Assembly (NCBI GenBank): GCA_001784175.1
Contig: MFPR01000040.1
Coordinates: 59,046 to 123,045, forward strand
DNA: 64,000 nucleotides
Source: Candidatus Lindowbacteria bacterium RIFCSPLOWO2_12_FULL_62_27
GTDB lineage: Bacteria > Lindowbacteria > 2-12-FULL-62-27
Direction of reading: 5' to 3'
This document shows, piece by piece, positions 54,701 to 63,700 of the stretch (position 1 is its first letter; each line of letters starts with the position of its first letter). A program made the translations under genes and the position numbers. The notes beneath the pieces were generated by a model. The model made no database searches, was not told the DNA's origin, and worked only from the letters and a program-made list of their open reading frames with translations.

Positions 54701-57700
54701 ACGACGATCACGCTGACGGGGCCGGCCGACACGACGACCAGCGCCGATACGACGCCGGCGTTTTCGTGGGCGGGCGACGGCGACACGTTTGTGTTTCAGA
54801 TCGCGAAGGACACGGCATTCAGCAACGTCAGGGACACGAAAATAACAGCGGCGTTTTCGTACGCGCCGGACAGCGGCTATTCCGAGGACACGTATTTCTG
54901 GCGCGTTCTCGCGCTGGACATCGCCGGCAACGCGGACACCCCCGCGCACCGGATGGTTGTGATTGACACGCGCGCCACGGTTGCGCTGTCGACGCCGGGG
55001 GACTCGCACGAGACATCGGACACGACACCCGCGTTTACGTGGAGCGGCAGGGCGGACAGCTTTACATTCCAGGTTTCGCGCCTGACGACGTTCGACACGC
55101 TGATCGACAGCGCGACGCAGGCGGGGACAAGTTACACGCCGGCCGGAAGCGTCTGGTATGCGGCCGACACGTACTGGTGGCGCGTCGTCGCGAAAAACAT
55201 TGCGGGGAATTTCGACACATCGTCGCGCTGGATGCTGGTGGTGGACACGAAGGTTGCGGTGACGTTGGCGTCGCCGGTGGACGGCGTTGTGAGCAACGAC
55301 TCGACGCCTTCGTTTACGTGGACAAGCGACGGCGACACGTTTGTGTTTCAGATCGCGCGGGACACGGCCTTTGGAAACGTGCGGGACACGAAGACGACGG
55401 CGGCGCTGTCCTATACGCCGGATACCGGATACGCCTATGACACCTACTTCTGGCGCGTCTTGGCGCTGGACATCGCGGGGAACGCGGAGACCGCCGCCTA
55501 TCGGACGCTGGTGATCGATTCGCGCGTGTCGGTGACGCTGACGGGCCCGGGGGATTCGTATGAGACGAACGACACGACGCCGGCGTTCACGTGGGTCGGG
55601 ACCGGCGACAGTTACACGTTTCAGATTTCCCGGAGCGAGACGTTCGCGACGATCGCGGACAGCCAGATGGCGTCCGGGACCACGTACACGCCGTCGGGCG
55701 GCGTCTTCTACGCGGCAGACACATACTTTTGGCGGGTGATCGCGAAGAACATCGCCGGCAACATGGACACAGCCGCGCGGCGGATGATCGTGGTGGACAC
55801 GATCGTGAGTGTGACGCTGGAGAGTCCCGTGGATTCGGCCGTCGTGAGCGACACGACGCCCACGCTGATCTGGACGAGCGACGGGGACACGTTCACGGTG
55901 CAGGTGTCGAAATCGGCCGCGTTCACGGCGCTGGTGGACAGCAAGACGACGACCGCGTTGACGTACACGCCGTCGGGCGGATATGGCGCCGATACCCATT
56001 ACTGGCGGATCGTTGCGACAGACGCGGCGGGCAACACGGACACGAGCGCGTATCGAAAATTCGAGATCGACACGAGTTTGAGCGTGACATTGTCGAGCCC
56101 GGCCGATTCGACGGAGACGAACGACACGACGCCCACGTTTGCCTGGTCGGGCGACGCCGACACCTTCACGGTCCAGATTTCGAAATCCGAAACTTTCTCG
56201 GCGATCTTTGACAGCAAATCCGCGGCGGCATTGAATTATACGCCGTCGCCCGGCTACGCCGCCGACACCTATTTCTGGCGGGTGCTGGCGACGGACAGGG
56301 CCGGCAACGCCGACACGACCGCCTATCGGAAACTCGTCATCGACACGATCGTCACGGTGAGCCTGTCGAGTCCGGGAGATTCGGCGGAGACGAACGACAC
56401 GACGCCGGCGTTTACGTGGAGCGGCACGGGCGACACGTACACGATTCAGGTTTCGAAGTCAGACACGTTCGACGGCATCGTTGACAGCAAGACGACCGCG
56501 ACGACCGGTTACACGCCCTCGTCAGGGTATGTCGCCGACACGTACTTCTGGCGGGTGATCGCCGGCGACAAGGCCGGAAATCTGGACACGTCCGCGCGCC
56601 GCCGGTTCGTGGTCGACACGATCGTCGCCGTGAGTCTGCTCTTGCCGGCGGATTCGACGGAGACGAACGACACGACGCCGGCGTTTACGTGGAGCGGGAC
56701 CGGCGACACCTACACGATACAAGTCTCCCGGACGACAACCTTCGGCACGATACATGACAGCCGAACGGCGAGCGCGGCGAGTTACACGCCGCCTGCGGGG
56801 TACGTCGCGGACACGTACTTTTGGCGAGTCATCGCGTCGGATGACGCCGGCAACCATGAGACGTCGGCCTACCGGATGGTGGCCGTGGATACCGGCGTGA
56901 CGGTGAACCTGTCGAGTCCTTCCGACACGTATCGAACGAACGACACGACGCCGGCGTTCGCGTGGACCGGCACGGGCGACACATACGTGGTTCAGACGTC
57001 GCGGACCGCCGCGTTTTCGACGATCTTCGACAGCAGGACGACTTCCGCTCTGAGTTATACGCCGTCCGGCAGCGTCTATTATTTCGCGGACAGTTATTAC
57101 TGGCGTGTGATCGCGCAGGATGACGCGGGGAACTACGAGACGGCGTCGGCGCGTGCGCTGATCGTTGACACGCTGGTGACGGTGAGCGCGAGCAGTCCCG
57201 CGGATTCATTGGAGACGCGGGACACGACCCCGACGTTCACGTGGACGGGCGACGGCGATACCTACGTGCTTCATATCTCGAAGGCCGACACGTTCGAGCC
57301 GCTGTTCGATGGGCTGACGACGACGGGGCTGACATACACGCCGAGTCCCGGTTATGCGCCGGCAACGTACCACTGGCGGGTGATCGCGCTGGACGTTGCG
57401 GGCAATCAGGAGACGACGGCGGCCCGGCGGGTGATCGTCGACACTTCCGTGACGGTGGGTTTGACGTCTCCCGCGGATTTGGCGGAGACAAACGACACGA
57501 CGCCCGCGTTTACGTGGACGGGGGACGGAGACACGTATGTGGTGCAGGTATCGAGGGAGGCGGGATTCGGGACAATCGCGGACAGCAAGACCACGATCGC
57601 GGCGACGTACACGCCGAGTCCGGGGTACGGAGCGGACACGTACTATTGGCGTGTCATCGCGAGTGACGATGCGGGGAACACGTCGGCGACGGGATACCGG

Positions 57701-60700
57701 ACGCTGTACGTGGACACGGGCGTGACGGTGAGTCTGACGAGTCCGGCGGACGGGCACGAGACGAAGAACGTGACGCCGGGATTCGCGTGGAGCGGGGACG
57801 CAGACACGTACGTGGTGCAGGTATCGAGGCAGACGAGTTTCGGGACAATCGCGGACAGCAAGACGACCAATGGGTTGACTTACGCGCCGGTAAGCGTGTA
57901 TGCGGCGGACACGTACTACTGGCGTGTGATTGCGAGCGACGATGCGGGGAACACGTCGACCGCGGGATATCGAGTGCTGGTGGTGGACACGAAGGTGAGC
58001 GTGAGCCAGTCGCTGCCGTTGGACGGTCACGAGACGCGGAACGTGACGGTGCGGTTCGAGTGGACGGGGGACGGGGATACGTACGTGGTGCAGGTATCGA
58101 AGCAGGCGACGTTCGGGACGGTGTATGACAGCCGGACGACGAGTGGGGCGAGTTACACGCCGTCAAGCGGGTATGCGCACGACACGTACTACTGGCGAGT
58201 GATCGCGAGCGACGATGCGGGCAACTACGAGACGACGGTGGCCCGCACCCTGACGATCGACACGAAGGTGAGCGTGAGTTTAACCGCGCCGGGGGACACG
58301 TACGAGACGAAGAACGTGACGGTGCAGTTTGTGTGGACGGGGGATGGAGACACGTACGAGGTGCAGGTTTCGAAGACGGCGGGATTCGGGACGATCCACG
58401 ACAGCAAGACGACGACGGGCGTGAGTTACATGCCAGCGAGCGGATATCCGCAGGACACGTACTATTGGCGAGTGGTGGCGCGGGACGAAGCGGGGAACTT
58501 TGAGACGAGCGTGACGCGGGCGCTGGTGATCGACACGTCGGTGACGGTGAGCCTGACGAGTCCGGGGGACACGGCGGAGACGAACGACACAACGCCCGCG
58601 TTTGTGTGGAGCGGGACGGGGGACACGTACGTGATCCAGGTATCGAAGTTCAGCGCGTTCAGCGTTCTGTTTGACGCGTTGACGACAGGCGCAGTGACGT
58701 ACACGCCGAGTGCGGGCTATGCGTCGGCGACATACTACTGGCGGGTGATCGCGCAGGACGACGCGGGGAACTACGAGACGGCGTCGGCGCGGTCGCTGAT
58801 CGTGGACACTTCTGTGACGGCGAGTCTGACGACGCCGGCGGATTTGGCTAAGACGAACGACACGACGCCTGCGTTTACGTGGACGGGAGATGGAGACACG
58901 TACGTGGTGCAGGTATCGAAGGAGGCGGGCTTCGGGACGATCGCGGACAGCAGGACGGCGAACGGAGTGACGTACACGCCGAGTCCTGGGTACGGGGCGG
59001 ACACGTACTATTGGCGGGTGATCGCGAGCGACGATGCGGGGAACACGACGGTGACGGGATACCGGACGTTGTACGTGGACACGGGAGTGACAGTGAGTTT
59101 GACGAGTCCGGTGGACGGGCACGAGACGAAGAACGTGACGCCGGGATTTGCGTGGAGCGGAGACGGGGACACCTACGAGGTGCAGGTATCGAAGCAGACG
59201 AGCTTCGGGACGATGGCGGACAGCAAGACGACGACGGGGCAGAGCTATGTGCCGGTGAGCGTCTATGCGGCGGACACGTACTACTGGCGAGTGATCGCGA
59301 CGGACCAGGCGGGGAACACGACGGTGGCGGGATACCGGACGCTGGTGGTGGACACGAAGGTAAGCGTGAGCCAGGCGGTGCCGTTGGACGGGCACGAGAC
59401 GCGGAACGTGACGGTGCGGTTCGAGTGGACGGGGGATGGAGACACGTACGTGGTGCAGGTATCGAAGCAGGCGGGTTTTGGTGCGGTGTATGACAGCAAG
59501 ACGACGGGGGTGACGAGCTACACGCCGTCGAGCGGGTATGGGCACGACACGTACTATTGGCGCGTGATCGCGCAGGACGACGCGGGGAACTACGAGACGA
59601 CGTCGGCGCGTGCGCTGATGATCGACACGAAGGTGAGCGTGAGTTTAACGGCGCCGGGGGACACGTACGAGACGAAGAACGTAACGGTGCAGTTTGTGTG
59701 GACGGGGGATGGGGACACGTACGAGGTGCAGGTCTCGAAGACGGCGGGATTCGGGACGATCCACGACAGCAAGACGACGCCGGGCGTGAGTTACACACCG
59801 GCGAGCGGATATGCGCAGGACACGTACTTTTGGCGGGTGATTGCGCGGGACGAAGCGGGGAACTTTGAGACGAGCGTGACGCGTGCGCTGGTGATCGACA
59901 CGTCTGTGACGGTGAGTCTGACGAGTCCGGGGGACACGGCGGAGACGAACGACACGACGCCGGCATTCACGTGGACGGGGACCGGTGACACATACACGAT
60001 CCAGGTATCGAAATTCAACACGTTCAGCGTTCTGTTTGACGCGGTGACGACGGTGGCGTCGACGTACACGCCGAGTCCGGGGTACGGGCCGGCGACGTAT
60101 TACTGGCGAGTGATCGCGTGGGACGACGCGGGGAACTACGAGACGGCGGAGGTCCGAACGCTGATCGTGGACACGAGCGTGAGCGCGAGTCTGACGAGTC
60201 CGGCGGACCTGGCGAAGACGAGCGACACGACGCCGGCGTTCACGTGGAGCGGGGACGGGGACACGTACGAGGTGCAGGTGTCGAAGCAGACGACATTCAG
60301 TACGATCACGGACAGCAAGACGGCGAACGGAGTGAGTTACACGCCGACGCCGGGATACGGCGCGGACACGTACTACTGGCGAGTGATCGCGCGGGACGAC
60401 GCGGGGAACACGGCGGTGACGGGGTATCGAACGCTGTATGTGGACACGGGTGTAACGGTGAGTCTGACGAGTCCGTCGGATGGGCACGAGACGAAGAACG
60501 TGACGCCTGCGTTCACGTGGAGCGGAGACGGGGACACGTATGAGGCGCAGGTGTCGAAGCAGACGACATTCGGGACGATCTATGACAGCAAGACGACGAA
60601 CGGAGTGAGTTACGCGCCGATCGGCGTATACGCGGCGGACACCTACTACTGGCGGGTGATCGCGTCGGACGCGGCCGGGAACACGACGACGGCGGCATAC

Positions 60701-63700
60701 CGGACGCTGGTGGTGGACACGAAGGTGAGCGTAAGCCAGACGCTGCCGTTGGACGGCCACGAAACGAAGAACTTGGCGGTGCAGTTTGAGTGGAACGGCG
60801 ACGGAGACACGTACGAGGTGCAGGTGTCGAAACAGACGACCTTCGGAACGATCCACGACAGCAAGACGACAACAGGCGCGAGCTACACGCCCGGGAGCGG
60901 ATACGCGCACGACACGTATTATTGGCGGGTGATTGCGCGGGACGACGCGGGGAACTACGAGACGACGACGGCGCGGACGCTGACGATCGACACGAAGGTA
61001 AGCGTGAGTCTGACGGCGCCGGGGGACACGTACGAGACGAAGAACGTGACGGTGCAACTGGTGTGGAGCGGGGATGGGGACACATACGAGGTGCAGGTAT
61101 CGAAGGCGGCGGCGTTCGGGACGATCCACGACAGCAAGACGACGACGGGGGTGAGTTACACGCCGGCGAGCGGATACCCGCAGGACACGTACTATTGGCG
61201 GGTGATTGCGCGGGATGACGCGGGGAACTACGAGACGAGCGCGATACGAGCGCTGGTGATCGACACCCTCGTGACGGTGAGCCTGACGAGTCCGGCGGAC
61301 ACGGCGACGACGAACGACACGACGCCTTCGTTTGTGTGGACGGGGACCGGGGACACGTACACGATCCAAGTATCGAGGTTCAGCACGTTCAGTGTTCTGT
61401 TTGACGCGGTGACTGGTTCGTCCCAGAACTACACACCGACCGGATATCCTCAGGACACATACTATTGGCGGGTCGTTGCGTGGGATGACGCCGCCAACTA
61501 TGAGACGACGGCCTCCAGAAAACTGATCATTGATACGGATGTGGCCGTCACCCAGAGCAATCCTTCGCATCTCTACAAAACAGGCGATACGACTCCGGCT
61601 TTTACATGGACCGGCGACGCCGACACGTACGTTTTTCAGATATCGACGAGCAACGCCTTCATCACGATTTATGACAGTCTGACAACGGCGGCGTTGACGT
61701 ATACGCCCACGACCGGTTATCCGGTGGATACGTATTACTGGCGGATATCCGGAATCGACTTGTTGGCCAACCAGGAGACGACGTCGGCCCGCACACTCTT
61801 TGTGGATACTGGGCTTACGGTGAACCTGGTCAGTCCGGAAGACACCTATATCACGAACGACACGACTCCCACATTTGTGTGGAGCAGCAACGGCGATACC
61901 TTTCTCATTGAAATCAGCCGCAACTATAATTTCTCCACGATCTTCGACAGCAAGAATACGACAGGCACCACCACGTATACGCCGTCGACCGGATACACGT
62001 CCGATACGTATTACTGGCGGGTGGCGGTCGCCGACAATACCGGGAAGGCGGACACCGCTCTGCCCTACGGCATCCCGCAGGTTCTGATCATCGATACGGC
62101 GCCGCCCGGCGCTCCAACGCTGACCGCGCCTGCCGATTCAAATCAAACGAAGAACAAAACGCCCGCCTTTACGTGGTCGGGAGATGCCGACACCTATGTC
62201 ATCGAGATTTCAAAAAGTTATTCGTTCGGCTCGACCGTTTACGCGGAAACCACCCTGGCGACGATCACTTCCTCGGCCTCATTCACCCAAGACACCTATT
62301 ACTGGCGTGTCAGGGGATACGACCACGCGCGCAATGCCGGACCCTCCAGTGAGACCCGAACCCTACATATTGATACGCAGCTCAGCGTGACACTCTTGAC
62401 GCCGGCGGAATTGACGGAGACGAACGACACGACGCCGGCATTCGCGTGGAGCGGCGACGGGGAGACGTATACGTTTCTGCTGTCAAAGACCGTTACGTTC
62501 AGCGCCATTTACGACAGCAAGACTACGGCGGCATCGACGTACGCCCCGGATACGGGTTACCCGACGGATACGTATTACTGGCGCGTGAACGCTCAGGACC
62601 GGGCGGGGAATTCAGAGACAACCTCCATTCGCAGTGTATGGGTGGACACGGGGGTATCAGTGAGTTTGACGTTGCCGGCGGACGGGCATGAGACGAGGAA
62701 CGCGACGGTGCAGATGGCATGGAGCGGAGACGCGGACACGTACGAGGTGCAGGTATCGAAGGATACGGGGTTCGGAACGATCTACGACAGCAGGACGACG
62801 ACGGCATTGAGTTACACGCCGGCGAGCGTGTACCCGCAGGACACGTACTGGTGGCGTGTGACGGCGCGGGACGATGCGGGGAACCAGGAGACGACGGGGT
62901 ACCGGAGGCTGATGGTGGACACGACGGTGACGGTGAGCCAGACGAGCCCGTCTGACACGGCGGAGACGAACGACACGACGCCGGCGTTCACATGGGCGGG
63001 TACGGGAGACACGTACGTGGTGCAGGTCTCGAATCTGGCGACGTTTGCGACGATCTTGGACGTGGCGACGACGACGAGCGCGACGTACACGCCAAGTCCG
63101 GGGTACGGGCCGGGCCTGTATTACTGGCGAGTGGTGGGGTGGGACGATGCGGGGAACTACGAGACGACGGCGACGCGAGTGGTGACGGTGGACACGAAGG
63201 TGAGCGTGAGTTTGAGCAGTCCGGTGGACACGGCGGAGACGAACGACACGACGCCGACGTTTACGTGGACGGGAGACGGAGAGACGTACGTGGTGCAGGT
63301 ATCGACGAGCGCGGGATTCGGGACGATTTACGACAGCAAGGCGACGGGGGGACTGACGTACACGCCGAGTCCGGGGTACGCGACGGACACGTACTATTGG
63401 CGCGTGGTGGTGAACGACACGGCGGGGAACTACGAGACGGCGTCGTCGCGGCGGTTGAAGATCGATTTGGGAGTGAACGTGAGTTTGACGAGTCCAGTGG
63501 ACGGGCATGAGACGAAGAACGTGATCCCGACGTTTGAATGGAGCGGAGACGGGGACACATACACGATCCAGATATCGAAGTCGAGCGCGTTTGCGACGAT
63601 CCATGACAGCGTGACGACGACGGGATTGAGTTACACGCCGGCGAGCATCTACCCGGCGGACACATACTACTGGCGTGTGAGCGCACAGGACAACGCTGGG

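Noticed and set aside
53198-61570. Very long open frames on the minus strand under the repeat region
   Set aside because: Arg/Pro/His-rich translations mirror the repeated plus-strand codons, with no domain; they are antisense shadows in G+C-rich DNA. The same holds for long minus-strand frames at 13419-16223 and 36490-39486.
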